Shown one piece after another: positions 1 through 7,995 of a stretch of DNA of 35,133 nt. Position 1 is the first letter of the stretch. Every line of letters starts with the position of its first letter. The position numbers and the translations under genes were made by a program. The DNA comes from Nitrososphaerota archaeon (lineage in GTDB: Archaea; Thermoproteota; Nitrososphaeria; Nitrososphaerales; Nitrosopumilaceae): assembly GCA_022573065.1 (NCBI GenBank), contig JACZUQ010000002.1, forward strand, positions 1-35,133. Reading direction: 5' to 3'. Below the pieces are notes generated by a model. The model ran no database searches and had not been told where the DNA came from. It saw only the letters and a program-made list of their open reading frames with translations.

Positions 1-558
1 GCAATTGCAGCATCAGCAGCAACTGGTGCTCAAATAATGTACATTGGTACCGGTGAACGCATTGACGACTTGGAAAAATTTTCTCCAACAAGATTTGTTG
101 GAAGGCTTTTAGGTATGGGTGATTTACAAGCTCTATTAGATTTAGCTAAAAGACTTGAAAGCGAAGCTGATGATGTACGTCTAAAACGAATCTCAAGTGG
201 AAAGATGAACATGGATGATTTCTATTATCAACTTGAAGAAGTTACTAAAGTTGGTTCACTAAAGGGACTATTGGAAAGTATGCCAGGCTTTTCAGGAATG
301 GTAAAAGAAGATCAACTTGACCAAGTTGAAGATAGAATGGAAAAATGGCGTTACATTATTCAAAGTATGAATAAACAAGAAAAAGCAGATCCTGATCTTC
401 TAAATGCATCTAGAATTAAAAGAATTGCGCGAGGTTCGGGTTGGCCTGAACATGAAGTAAAAGAACTTTTGAAAAATTATAAAAATTCAAAAAATATGAT
501 GAAAGCATCTAAAGGAAGACAGATGCAAGGTGCCCTCAGAAGGATGGGCTTGGGATAG
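1..558 (+). CDS. srp54: Signal recognition particle GTPase SRP54, C-terminal part (5' end outside window)
   Basis: The frame is open from the first base and gives the last 185 residues. SRP54 binds signal sequences and SRP RNA and delivers ribosomes to the membrane receptor FtsY. Visible are the end of the G domain (TGERIDDLEKF, residues 17-27 of the fragment), then the Met-rich M domain with SMPGF in the finger-loop region, SRIKRIARGSG in the RNA-binding helical region, and a basic Met/Arg-rich tail (RQMQGALRRMGLG). The N and G domains with the GTP-binding motifs lie upstream. pus10 follows 32 bases later on the same strand. Confidence 0.95.
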   Translation, partial: AIAASAATGAQIMYIGTGERIDDLEKFSPTRFVGRLLGMGDLQALLDLAKRLESEADDVRLKRISSGKMNMDDFYYQLEEVTKVGSLKGLLESMPGFSGMVKEDQLDQVEDRMEKWRYIIQSMNKQEKADPDLLNASRIKRIARGSGWPEHEVKELLKNYKNSKNMMKASKGRQMQGALRRMGLG

Positions 559-590
559 AACTTTAACTATAGTAATTAAAATAATTCTAT

Positions 591-1781
591 ATGTATTCAC
601 AACAAAAAATCAAAATGGGGAATAATATTCTAGATCAATGTATATCCCACGCAAAAATTATTCTAAATGAATATGACATTTGTGATAATTGTACAGGTAG
701 ATTATTTGCAAAAAGGATGGGCTCATCATCTAATCAACTATTAGGGAAAAAAATTAGAAATCGACTAAATTTCAAATCATCAAAAATTTGCTATATTTGT
801 AAAGAAATTCATTCCAACTTACAATCAATTGTTGATAGAATGCTAGAACAATCATCCGGGTATGAATTTTCTACATTCGTACTAGGGGGAATTCTAAAGC
901 CATCTATTATTGATAGAGACGATCTCATTAGATCAAAATTTAAGCTTCAAGGAATTGATAGTGTTAAAACCGGCATAACTAAAGAATTATCTAAAAAATT
1001 TGCAATGAAAACAAAGAAAAAGATAGACTTTCTTTATCCTGATTTGACTTTTACGTATAATTTTAAAAATGATTCATGTGAATTACAAACTCGAACTTTA
1101 ATTTTCTCTGGAAGATATGTAAAAAAAAATCGTGGATTACCACAAAAACAATCTTCATGCATTAATTGTAATGGAAAAGGATGTCTTCAGTGCAATAATC
1201 ATGGATTTTCAAACTTTACTAGTGTTGAAGGTAAAATTGCTAAATTCTTATTTGAAAAATTTTCTGGTACACAGACAAAAATCACTTGGATTGGTGGTGA
1301 AGAAAAAAATAGTCTTGTTTTGGGAAATGGAAGACCTTTTTTTATCAAGTTATATAATCCAAAGAAAAGAGTAGCTAGATTACAGAAAAAATATGCTCTA
1401 GATGAACTAGAAATTCATAATCTGAAAATTATTTCTAAAATTCCAAAAAAAGTTATCTCTTTTAGATCCACAATTAAATTATCAATTCTTACTGAACAGA
1501 AATTAACACAAAAAAGCCTTGAACCTCTAAAAACCCTCAAAAAAATTTCTATAGAAATTTTTGACAAACCTAATAAAAAAACTCAAAAATCTATCTACCG
1601 GATAAAATTCAAAAAATCTTCTCCAAAGTCTTTTTTAATTTGGATCATTGCAGATGGGGGCCTTCCAATTAAGCGATTTGTAGAAGGAAATAACGTTAAC
1701 CCAAACCTAAGTGAACTTCTTGGAAACAAATGTAGATGTAAAGAAATTGATTTTCATAATGTGGATTTACTAAATATTTAG
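591..1781 (+). CDS. pus10: tRNA pseudouridine synthase Pus10 homologue with altered active-site motif
   Basis: Archaeal Pus10 makes pseudouridine 54 and/or 55 in the tRNA T loop. The 396-residue protein has the family layout: an N-terminal zinc site from two CxxC pairs (CDNC and CYIC), a THUMP-like middle, then the catalytic domain with GRYVKKNRGLPQK and a Cys-rich insert (CINCNGKGCLQC). The C-terminal block has RFVEGNN, matching the usual KEFVHGD-type motif. LGNGRPF (residues 244-250) is intact. However, the preceding family motif GREDxDxR reads GGEEKNSL (235-242), so the catalytic Asp position is Glu238 and the second Asp is Asn240. It may be inactive as a synthase, or part of a divergent lineage; see findings. 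The start is ATG; Met9 is an alternative. Confidence 0.85.
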   Translation: MYSQQKIKMGNNILDQCISHAKIILNEYDICDNCTGRLFAKRMGSSSNQLLGKKIRNRLNFKSSKICYICKEIHSNLQSIVDRMLEQSSGYEFSTFVLGGILKPSIIDRDDLIRSKFKLQGIDSVKTGITKELSKKFAMKTKKKIDFLYPDLTFTYNFKNDSCELQTRTLIFSGRYVKKNRGLPQKQSSCINCNGKGCLQCNNHGFSNFTSVEGKIAKFLFEKFSGTQTKITWIGGEEKNSLVLGNGRPFFIKLYNPKKRVARLQKKYALDELEIHNLKIISKIPKKVISFRSTIKLSILTEQKLTQKSLEPLKTLKKISIEIFDKPNKKTQKSIYRIKFKKSSPKSFLIWIIADGGLPIKRFVEGNNVNPNLSELLGNKCRCKEIDFHNVDLLNI

Positions 1782-1948
1782 GTTAATCTTTGAGATGAGG
1801 GTACATTACTAGTCTGCCTCAAACTGTAGTTTCCCCCCACCTCGAATTTGAAGGATAAAATCATCTATCAAAGTAGTAAAAAAAGAGTTACTGAGAAATC
1901 GTCATAGCTTAGATTATATTTGATTCATCTAGTTTTTGACTTGTTTCA

Positions 1949-2650
1949 TTGGATCCGCTGATAAAAGTTAAAGAAGCACATCAAAAAGGAATCCTGCCAG
2001 ACGATGTTTTCAATTTAATTGTTAAAAGATTTCCCTTAGTAGTCTCAGGAATAAATAGAATCGAGAATGCCTCAGGCATAAACTATCCTATTGCTTATGT
2101 GGATCCCTCAATAGTTCTTTCATCTTCTAGTTCATATGATTACGGAATACTTTTTGCAAGAACTATTCCATTAATTTTCGAAAACCAACTTCAAGTGGTA
2201 ATTCAAATATCTTCGCCTCTTATTGCTTATGGTTTGAAAGGAACAATTCATGCCATTTTAGCACATGAATTTCTTCATTATCTAAATTTGATAAGAAAGA
2301 TCTCAAAAATGGAATTACTTTCCGATGAAATTTCTGGAAATTTATTTGAAAATGTTTATGCTGATAGTACTAGACTTTTTGAACCTAGGGCAGTTTTTAA
2401 TGATAAAACATTACTATTACATATTACAAAAAAATTTCCGGCGGGTTTTAAAGATTTTAAACTTGAGGATAAAACTATTAACTTTTGGATAAAAAAGGAT
2501 CTTCCAATAAATAATATTACTCTGGATACCAACATCGTAAAGCTGTCTACAGAAGCTATATCAAAAATAAAATTTGACCAAATTCTTCTAAAAAAGATTG
2601 AAGAATTAGAAGAAAAAAATTCTAAACTTCATAAGAAAAAATATCTTTAA
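1949..2650 (+). CDS. Hypothetical protein with HExxH zinc-peptidase-like motif
   Basis: A 233-residue protein with a TTG start. I do not recognise the family. Residues 106-110 read HEFLH inside a hydrophobic stretch (IHAILAHEFLHYLN), which resembles the zinc-binding helix of metallopeptidases. A possible downstream ligand region contains DEISGN and ADSTRLFEP (about 126-146), but no third ligand can be assigned. The C-terminus is Lys/Glu-rich and probably helical. No signal peptide is obvious. It stands alone between pus10 and the convergent rps27ae, whose stop codon immediately abuts its own. It may be a small minigluzincin-like protease or a non-peptidase metal protein. Confidence 0.7.
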   Translation: MDPLIKVKEAHQKGILPDDVFNLIVKRFPLVVSGINRIENASGINYPIAYVDPSIVLSSSSSYDYGILFARTIPLIFENQLQVVIQISSPLIAYGLKGTIHAILAHEFLHYLNLIRKISKMELLSDEISGNLFENVYADSTRLFEPRAVFNDKTLLLHITKKFPAGFKDFKLEDKTINFWIKKDLPINNITLDTNIVKLSTEAISKIKFDQILLKKIEELEEKNSKLHKKKYL

Positions 2651-2824
2651 TTATTGTGAAAATTCTGTAAGGCCACATTTGCCACAGGTTCGACGGTTTT
2701 TATGTTCTGACATAAACACTCCTTTTCCACAACGTGAACAAATTTTTCGAGTTTTTGTTGCTTTTTCTCCTTCAATCTTATAATACTTGTAGACATTTGG
2801 ACTGGAACCTTTCCTTCCTGCCAT
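2651..2824 (-). CDS. rps27ae: 30S ribosomal protein S27ae
   Basis: A short gene of 57 residues starting MAGRKGSSPNVYKYY. It carries a C4 zinc ribbon, CSRCGKG then CGKCG, separated by VFMSEHKNRRT, which is the archaeal S27ae signature. Like other archaeal forms it lacks the ubiquitin fusion of eukaryotes. The start ATG lies two bases after the rps24e stop codon, so the two are almost certainly cotranscribed, an order often seen in archaea. Confidence 0.93.
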   Translation of the reverse strand: MAGRKGSSPNVYKYYKIEGEKATKTRKICSRCGKGVFMSEHKNRRTCGKCGLTEFSQ

Positions 2825-2826
2825 TT

Positions 2827-3243
2827 TTAGCTTTTCTCCTCAACAGGCTTTTCTTTTGGTGTTCCATCTTTTACCTCAACAGGTTTTGATTCTTTTTTCT
2901 CTTCTTTTGGTTGATCCTGTTTTGCAGCTTCTTTTACCTCAGGAGGTTTTTCAGCTTCTTTTTTTGCTTTTTCTAAACGCTTGAAAATAACAGGATTAAT
3001 TTGTTTTTTTGCAAGGTTTTCATCCTCATATACATAAAAAGTACCAACAATTGAAGGCCTGCCAGTATCATTTTTCATTTTTATAGGAATAATGAACTTT
3101 CCATCAAGTTTGAATTCTTTTTTTATCATATCTATAGCGTCAAGTTTTTTCAATTTTCCCCCAACACCTGCAAAAGTACATGTAATCTCTCTTCTAGATA
3201 GAAATGAATTTTTTACATCACTTATAGTCTCAATCATTGACAT
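2827..3243 (-). CDS. rps24e: 30S ribosomal protein S24e with charged C-terminal extension
   Basis: A small-subunit ribosomal protein, 138 residues from the ATG at 3243. An in-frame TTG at 3252 and an ATG at 3237 are alternatives. The core (about residues 5-95) has the S24e pattern: FLSRREITC near the start, a middle helix DAIDMIKKEF, and GTFYVYED followed by PVIFKRLEKAKKEAEK. After the core comes about 40 residues of Lys/Glu/Pro-rich low complexity (KEEKKESKPVEVK), longer than the compact family core and presumably disordered. A TATA-like box lies about 26 bases upstream of 3243 on the minus strand, overlapping the promoter of the divergent gene at 3301. Confidence 0.9.
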   Translation of the reverse strand: MSMIETISDVKNSFLSRREITCTFAGVGGKLKKLDAIDMIKKEFKLDGKFIIPIKMKNDTGRPSIVGTFYVYEDENLAKKQINPVIFKRLEKAKKEAEKPPEVKEAAKQDQPKEEKKESKPVEVKDGTPKEKPVEEKS

Positions 3244-3264
3244 GTACCCCAATCCTTTCTATAG

Positions 3265-3280
3265 TTCATATAAATTTAAT
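3265..3280. promoter_or_regulatory. Overlapping divergent TATA-like boxes for rps24e and the DUF309 gene
   Basis: The sequence TTCATATAAATTTAAT lies between two divergent starts. Read leftward, TTTATATGA sits about 26 bases before the rps24e ATG (3243). Read rightward, AAATTTAAT sits about 26 bases before the ATG at 3301. These are the expected archaeal box A distances for leaderless or nearly leaderless transcripts. Inferred from spacing only. Confidence 0.45.
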
Positions 3281-3300
3281 TAAAAATTACGAAGAAATTT

Positions 3301-3885
3301 ATGAAAATACAACGACTCTACTTTATGGACAGATTTATGCTCCATTTGAAAAATGAAAATTATGTTCCAAAAGACGCATCTGAATTACTTCATCGGTCAC
3401 GAGACCTTTGTTCAGGAATGAATGTCACAATACGTGATACTAGAGTTTCAAGGCAATTTCTAGAATTCGATGTTTCAATAAACAAAGAGAATTTAGATGT
3501 TTTAGTTACAAAAATGAAACCCCTTGGAGAACTTGATCATGCTAAACATGTTGTAGAAGAAGAAATACCTAAAGAAGATGCCATTAAGGATGGAATTTCT
3601 TATTTTAATGATGAAAGATTTTGGGAATGTCATGAGGTTTTTGAAAGTGTTTGGAAAAAATGTTACGAAGGAGAAAGAGATCTTGTTCATGGAATTATTC
3701 TAGTTGCTGCATCTTTGGTCCACTATCAGAAAAATGAAAATGAAATTTGTATTTCAATTCTAAACCGTGCATTAAAAAAGCTTGCAAATGCTTCAGGACA
3801 ATATTACAATATAGATGTGGATGGTTTACGTAATAAAGTAAATGAAATAATTATCTCTAGAAAAATCACTACATTTTTGATTTAA
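3301..3885 (+). CDS. DUF309 domain protein with an extra N-terminal domain
   Basis: A 194-residue protein. The C-terminal half (about 95-190) matches DUF309: FNDERFWECHEVFESVW, then ERDLVHGIILVAASLVHY and ILNRALKKL, a helical family of unknown function. The N-terminal 90 residues (FMLHLKNENYVP, then VTIRDTRVSRQFLEFDVSI) look like a separate small alpha/beta domain joined to it. The start is ATG with a TATA-like box about 26 bases upstream; Met9 is an alternative. Its 3' end overlaps apgM tail to tail by 17 bases. The molecular function is unknown. Confidence 0.8.
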   Translation: MKIQRLYFMDRFMLHLKNENYVPKDASELLHRSRDLCSGMNVTIRDTRVSRQFLEFDVSINKENLDVLVTKMKPLGELDHAKHVVEEEIPKEDAIKDGISYFNDERFWECHEVFESVWKKCYEGERDLVHGIILVAASLVHYQKNENEICISILNRALKKLANASGQYYNIDVDGLRNKVNEIIISRKITTFLI

Positions 3886-5134
3886 TTATTTCTAGACAGG
3901 TTTTTACAACTTGTGAGCCTTCAAGTAAACCTATTTTTCCTTTTTTAGATTCTGTCTCAGTGTATCTAATAGTTTCATCTTTTTTAATTAAATCTCCTGA
4001 AACAAGAATAGGTACTGGATCATCACTATGTCCCTTGTTAATGCATGGAGTAGAATGATCTGCAGATACTATTACTGATACTTTTTTAGTGTCAATATTA
4101 TTCAGTAAATTCCCAAAGAATCTTCGATCAATCTCTTCAATATTTTTCATTTTTCCTATAGCATCCCCATCATGCCCAAATTCATCTGGTCCTTTCAAAT
4201 GAACGTAAATGGCGTTTTGAGTTTCCATAGCTTTTGCAGCAACTCTAGCTTTTTCCTCATAATCCGTTAAGCCTCCAGCATTAAAGGCCTTCATTTTGAG
4301 AACCTCTGAGATGCCCAACTCCACTGGCATATCTACTATACATGAAAAATTCATTGAATGCAAATCGTTTATCGGTTTTACCACAGGATACCTATTTCCA
4401 GCATCGCGCAACAAAATACTGTTTAGAAGTTTTTTATGATTTTCTTTTCTTCTAAGATTAACCTCACTTCGTTTCATTATACTAAGCGATTGTTCCGTAA
4501 ATTCATTAACTAATTTTGCAGTCAAGTTAGCCTCAGACGAATCATTTAGTGGAAGACATTTTTCAATTTTCATAAAATCAGTAACTGCTTTTGCTATACC
4601 CATACCTGAGACTCGTGAATATGCTGGATCCGTATTTGTGATACTTGATGAGAGAGATTGCCCCTCGCATCTTATTCTTACTGTAACCCTATGGCCAATA
4701 GTTGGGGCTACAACCACCGAAGTGTTTGGAACTGAAAATCTTGCATTTTGTTCAACTTCTTTTGCAATTTCTAAGGCATCTTCTCGTTCAATACTTCTTC
4801 CTGCTCTTCTGTCTATAATGACTTCATCATCATTTAATGTAGCAAAGTTTCCTCTTAATGCTAAATCACCATCTTTGAAATCTATTCCAACTCCTATTGC
4901 TTCAATTACTCCTCTGCCAACATAGTCTTCATGTTGAAATTTGTATCCTAACATGTTGAAAACAGCAATGTCAGATTCTGGAGCAATTCCTTTTCCTACA
5001 GAAATAACCTCACCCATTACTCCATTTTTCGTTAATTTGTCAAGATTAGGAGTAACTGCTGCCTCTAACGGGGTCTTACCTTTTAGATCTGGATGAGGAA
5101 GATCTCCAACTCCGTCTAATAAGACATAAACCAC
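3869..5134 (-). CDS. apgM: 2,3-bisphosphoglycerate-independent phosphoglycerate mutase, archaeal type
   Basis: Interconverts 3- and 2-phosphoglycerate in central carbon metabolism, here probably gluconeogenic. It belongs to the alkaline phosphatase superfamily, with two metal ions and a serine nucleophile. The 421 residues (family about 400-420) show VYVLLDGVGD at the N-terminus, the nucleophile region PESDIAVFNMLGY (Ser54), HLKGPDEFGHDGD, and the C-terminal metal-binding SADHSTP and HSDDPVPIL. The GTG start at 5134 gives a normal N-terminus. However, an AGGAG (minus strand, 5168-5172) stands nine bases before an in-frame ATT at 5158, so translation may begin there; see findings. It is divergent from the gene at 5282. 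Confidence 0.9.
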   Translation of the reverse strand: MVYVLLDGVGDLPHPDLKGKTPLEAAVTPNLDKLTKNGVMGEVISVGKGIAPESDIAVFNMLGYKFQHEDYVGRGVIEAIGVGIDFKDGDLALRGNFATLNDDEVIIDRRAGRSIEREDALEIAKEVEQNARFSVPNTSVVVAPTIGHRVTVRIRCEGQSLSSSITNTDPAYSRVSGMGIAKAVTDFMKIEKCLPLNDSSEANLTAKLVNEFTEQSLSIMKRSEVNLRRKENHKKLLNSILLRDAGNRYPVVKPINDLHSMNFSCIVDMPVELGISEVLKMKAFNAGGLTDYEEKARVAAKAMETQNAIYVHLKGPDEFGHDGDAIGKMKNIEEIDRRFFGNLLNNIDTKKVSVIVSADHSTPCINKGHSDDPVPILVSGDLIKKDETIRYTETESKKGKIGLLEGSQVVKTCLEIIKSKM

Positions 5135-5249
5135 ACGAACATCCGAATTTTTAGTAATGTTGAACAGCTCCTTTCTTAAACATTTTATCTGGTTACTTTA
5201 AAGCTTGGAATTTTTGACCACTTTTTGAAAAGTATCGATCTATAGAAAG

Positions 5250-5257
5250 CTTTTAAC
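5250..5257 (+). promoter_or_regulatory. TATA-like box upstream of the GalT-like gene
   Basis: CTTTTAAC is centred about 28 bases before the ATG at 5282, fitting a leaderless archaeal promoter. This is the main reason to prefer that ATG over the in-frame TTG at 5270. Confidence 0.4.
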
Positions 5258-5281
5258 ACGTAAATTTTTTTGTTATCTATT

Positions 5282-6298
5282 ATGGGGAACATGCGTAAAG
5301 ATCCTATTCTTGAAAGATTCATGATCATAACTTCTGGTAACGGTAAGATTACTGATTCTAAAAAATCACCATATTCCCCTGGAAATGAAACTATGACAAA
5401 TCCATCAGTATTATCTCTAGTTGAAAAAAATGGAATGCTGCAAAGACTACAAGACAGTGAAGATAATTATGTTAAAAATTGGTCAATAAGGGTTTTTGAA
5501 AGCAAAAATCCAGCAGTATCAATAACTGCAGAAAACACCTACAGTGACAAACCTCATTATAGCGAACCAGCTTATGGCTATCATTATGTAGTAGTTGCTT
5601 CTCCAAATCAAAAAGATACTTTTGCAACAATCGATGTTGATCAATGGTCAAACATACTAGTTGTTATTCAAGATCGACTCAGATGGCTATATACACAGAA
5701 AGGTGTTACCTATGTTTCAATCTATGGAAATCATGGTAAAGAGGCAGGTGCAGAAATTTCTCATCCACACCTTCACGTGGTAACCTTTTCTACAATTCCC
5801 CCTGTGATTGAAGCTGAAGCCGAAGCTACACATAGGATTTTGAATGAAAAAGGCGTTTGTGCTTTATGTCAAACTATTACAGCTGAAACTGGAGGCCCTA
5901 GACAAATTTTACAATCTGAGGGATTCATTGCTTTTTGCCCTTGGGCACCTTCACACCCATACGAATTTTGGATTTGTCCTAAAAAACATACTACAAGTTT
6001 TTCAAAAATAACTCAAAAAGAGATTAACGATCTCTCTTTGATTTTACGAGCTACTCTAGGGGGATTAGTAAATAGCATTAAAGACTTGGCTTATAATTTC
6101 GCATTTCATTTATCCCCTGAAAAAAAGAATAGTAGACAAATTCATTGGCATATAGAGGTGTATCCAGTTACTTCTCCATGGTCTGGACTAGAACGTGGTT
6201 TTGGAGTGTTTTTGAATCAAATCTCCCCTGAACAAGCTGCTGAAAAACTAGGCGCATCGTGCAGAAAAGAATTAGCAAATCTAGTGGGTATCGTATAG
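5282..6298 (+). CDS. Galactose-1-phosphate uridylyltransferase-like protein (HIT superfamily)
   Basis: A 338-residue nucleotidyl-transfer enzyme of the GalT branch of the HIT superfamily. The N-terminal half includes NENxYS-like ENTYSDKPHYSEPAYGYH and the His motif SHPHLHVVTF. The C-terminal half has a CALC pair (probable zinc site), WAPSHPYEFWICPKKH, and QIHWHIEVYP near the end, the second histidine motif of GalT. No other galactose-pathway gene lies nearby, so the true substrate may be a different nucleotide or sugar phosphate, as in ADP-glucose or nucleotide phosphorylase relatives. ATG 5291 is another possible start. Confidence 0.8.
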   Translation: MGNMRKDPILERFMIITSGNGKITDSKKSPYSPGNETMTNPSVLSLVEKNGMLQRLQDSEDNYVKNWSIRVFESKNPAVSITAENTYSDKPHYSEPAYGYHYVVVASPNQKDTFATIDVDQWSNILVVIQDRLRWLYTQKGVTYVSIYGNHGKEAGAEISHPHLHVVTFSTIPPVIEAEAEATHRILNEKGVCALCQTITAETGGPRQILQSEGFIAFCPWAPSHPYEFWICPKKHTTSFSKITQKEINDLSLILRATLGGLVNSIKDLAYNFAFHLSPEKKNSRQIHWHIEVYPVTSPWSGLERGFGVFLNQISPEQAAEKLGASCRKELANLVGIV

Positions 6299-6341
6299 AA
6301 ACACTGCATAGCTTATTATCTTCAAAAAAAATTCATATTGT

Positions 6342-6785
6342 ATGGGATTTGAAAAATACATTGCAGCTGTAAGTCTTGGATTATACATAATGTTTGTAGG
6401 TGAAATTTTTACATTGTATAATTTCATGCAAGATACTCCTGAACAAACTTCATCTTTCATTTTAGACCCTGATCCAAAAATTTTTCAATTTATCTCAATT
6501 GGTGTTGCTCCGGCAACAGTTATGGCAGGAATTTCATTTTTCATATCAAAACAATATGGTTCAAAACCTACTGGTTTAATGATTATTGCAGGCGGTGCAA
6601 TTTTATTAGGTGGTATGGCATTTGCACACTCTATGATAAGTGGAATAAATCCAGCATATGAAAGTAAAGTCATACCAATTTTCACCCCTTTGTTTATGGT
6701 AATATCAATTCCTATAATTATTGTAGGAACACGATTACTAAAAATCAAAAAAAGAAAATCAAAAAAAGATTATTTCTATGAATGA
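6342..6785 (+). CDS. Hypothetical four-helix membrane protein
   Basis: 147 residues with about four hydrophobic segments (roughly 5-27, 47-68, 77-98 and 109-133) and a basic cytoplasmic-looking tail (KIKKRKSKKDY). I do not recognise the family and see no catalytic motif. The loop after the first helix (LYNFMQDTPEQTSSF) is acidic and polar. The gene overlaps the convergent acetyltransferase by ten bases at its 3' end. Confidence 0.75.
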   Translation: MGFEKYIAAVSLGLYIMFVGEIFTLYNFMQDTPEQTSSFILDPDPKIFQFISIGVAPATVMAGISFFISKQYGSKPTGLMIIAGGAILLGGMAFAHSMISGINPAYESKVIPIFTPLFMVISIPIIIVGTRLLKIKKRKSKKDYFYE

Positions 6786-7213
6786 TCATATCGCATTCCA
6801 TTTGAAATTATTTTAAAACCAATCTTTTCATAAAATGGCTTTACTTCATCAGTGCAATCCAAAATTGTTTTGTAGCAATTATTATCTTTAGCAAGATCTA
6901 GTAAAGTTCTCATTAGCATTTCACCAATTCCTTTTCCTTGATAGTCTTTTGATACTACAACATCTTCAATATGTGCTACATTTCTTCCATTGTGGATAAA
7001 TTTTGGTTCAATTAACATAGATGTAGAACCAACAACTCTTCCATCTAAAATTGCAACATAGATAAAATGATTTGAATTAGAACTAATCTTTTCAAAAATT
7101 TCCTTTGCTTTTTCTATGTCAAGATTACTTGCTAATTTGAGAGAATCCATAGATTCTAAAAATCCATTGAAAAGGTCTTTTTCTTCTAATTCTCTGATAG
7201 TAATGTCAACCAT
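6776..7213 (-). CDS. GNAT acetyltransferase resembling glucosamine-6-phosphate N-acetyltransferase (GNA1)
   Basis: A 145-residue GNAT-fold protein. Acetyl-CoA binding is shown by VVVSKDYQGKGIGEMLM (the Q/RxxGxG/A loop). HIEDVVV before it and CYKTILDC and PFYEKIGF after it are strongly reminiscent of eukaryotic GNA1, which acetylates glucosamine 6-phosphate on the way to UDP-GlcNAc. It lies nine bases downstream of a sugar nucleotidyltransferase gene on the same strand, supporting an amino-sugar nucleotide role. The substrate assignment is inference. Confidence 0.78.
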   Translation of the reverse strand: MVDITIRELEEKDLFNGFLESMDSLKLASNLDIEKAKEIFEKISSNSNHFIYVAILDGRVVGSTSMLIEPKFIHNGRNVAHIEDVVVSKDYQGKGIGEMLMRTLLDLAKDNNCYKTILDCTDEVKPFYEKIGFKIISNGMRYDHS

Positions 7214-7222
7214 TTTTTGTCA

Positions 7223-7924
7223 TTAGATATTACCTAATTTTTCGAGAAATTGTTGATATGCTTTTTTGTAGGAGGTTTTATCCCCAATGTCCATGAATCC
7301 CTTTTTAATTAGAATGGTATTAACCAATTTCTTCTTTAAAATGGCCTTTTTGATTACATCATCCATTCCATATGGTTTGTTACTGGGTATTAAGCCAAAA
7401 ACTTGAGGCTCCATTACATAGCAACCGATATTGATATTAGCTTTAATCTCAGGTTTTTCGTTCCAGCCAGTAACTCTGCCATTTTTAGTGGTTTCAATAA
7501 CTCCATAGTTGAGTCTGGTTTTGTATTCATAAAGGCTCATTGTTATGAAAGATCTTTTTTTCTTATGTTGGAAAATCATATTTTTTAAATTAAAATCAAA
7601 CACGGAATCACCATAAACACAAACAAATGAATCATCAATGAATTGTTCTGCAGTTTTTAATTGTCCTGCAGTTGCAAGAGGTTTACTTGCTATAGCGTAT
7701 TCTATATTCATACCAAATCTTTCACCATCCTCAAAATAATCTTCAATTGTTTTTCTAAGATAACTTACACACATAACAGTAGTTTTTATTCCATTTTTCT
7801 TTAACCAATCAATCAGATGCTCAAGTAATGGTTTTTCTCCTAGAGGGAGCATTGGTTTTGGAACAAATGTCGTATAAGGTTGGAGTCTTGTTCCCAATCC
7901 TCCAGCTAAAATTACTGCTTTCAT
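7223..7924 (-). CDS. Sugar-1-phosphate nucleotidyltransferase
   Basis: A 233-residue NTP_transferase-family protein making NDP-sugars from NTP and a sugar 1-phosphate. The signature GGLGTRLQPYT followed by PKPMLPLG is complete. VYGDSVFDFN carries the metal-binding Asp, and TGWNEKPE and NIGCYVM match the sugar-binding region. It is short and lacks the left-handed beta-helix of bifunctional GlmU-type enzymes, so acetyl transfer would need a separate protein, plausibly the GNA1-like neighbour. The nucleotide and sugar cannot be fixed from sequence alone. Confidence 0.88.
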   Translation of the reverse strand: MKAVILAGGLGTRLQPYTTFVPKPMLPLGEKPLLEHLIDWLKKNGIKTTVMCVSYLRKTIEDYFEDGERFGMNIEYAIASKPLATAGQLKTAEQFIDDSFVCVYGDSVFDFNLKNMIFQHKKKRSFITMSLYEYKTRLNYGVIETTKNGRVTGWNEKPEIKANINIGCYVMEPQVFGLIPSNKPYGMDDVIKKAILKKKLVNTILIKKGFMDIGDKTSYKKAYQQFLEKLGNI

Positions 7925-7995
7925 GAATTTGTATTTGAAATTATGAGTATTTATGTTGAGGTATAGATTTCTAATACATTACAATCAAACTTGAC

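Noticed and set aside
1782..1948. Possible structured small RNA between pus10 and the HExxH gene (C-rich run and a TGAGG/CCTCA stem)
   Set aside because: Only a five-base stem is evident. No C/D or H/ACA box set could be completed, so no RNA gene is called.
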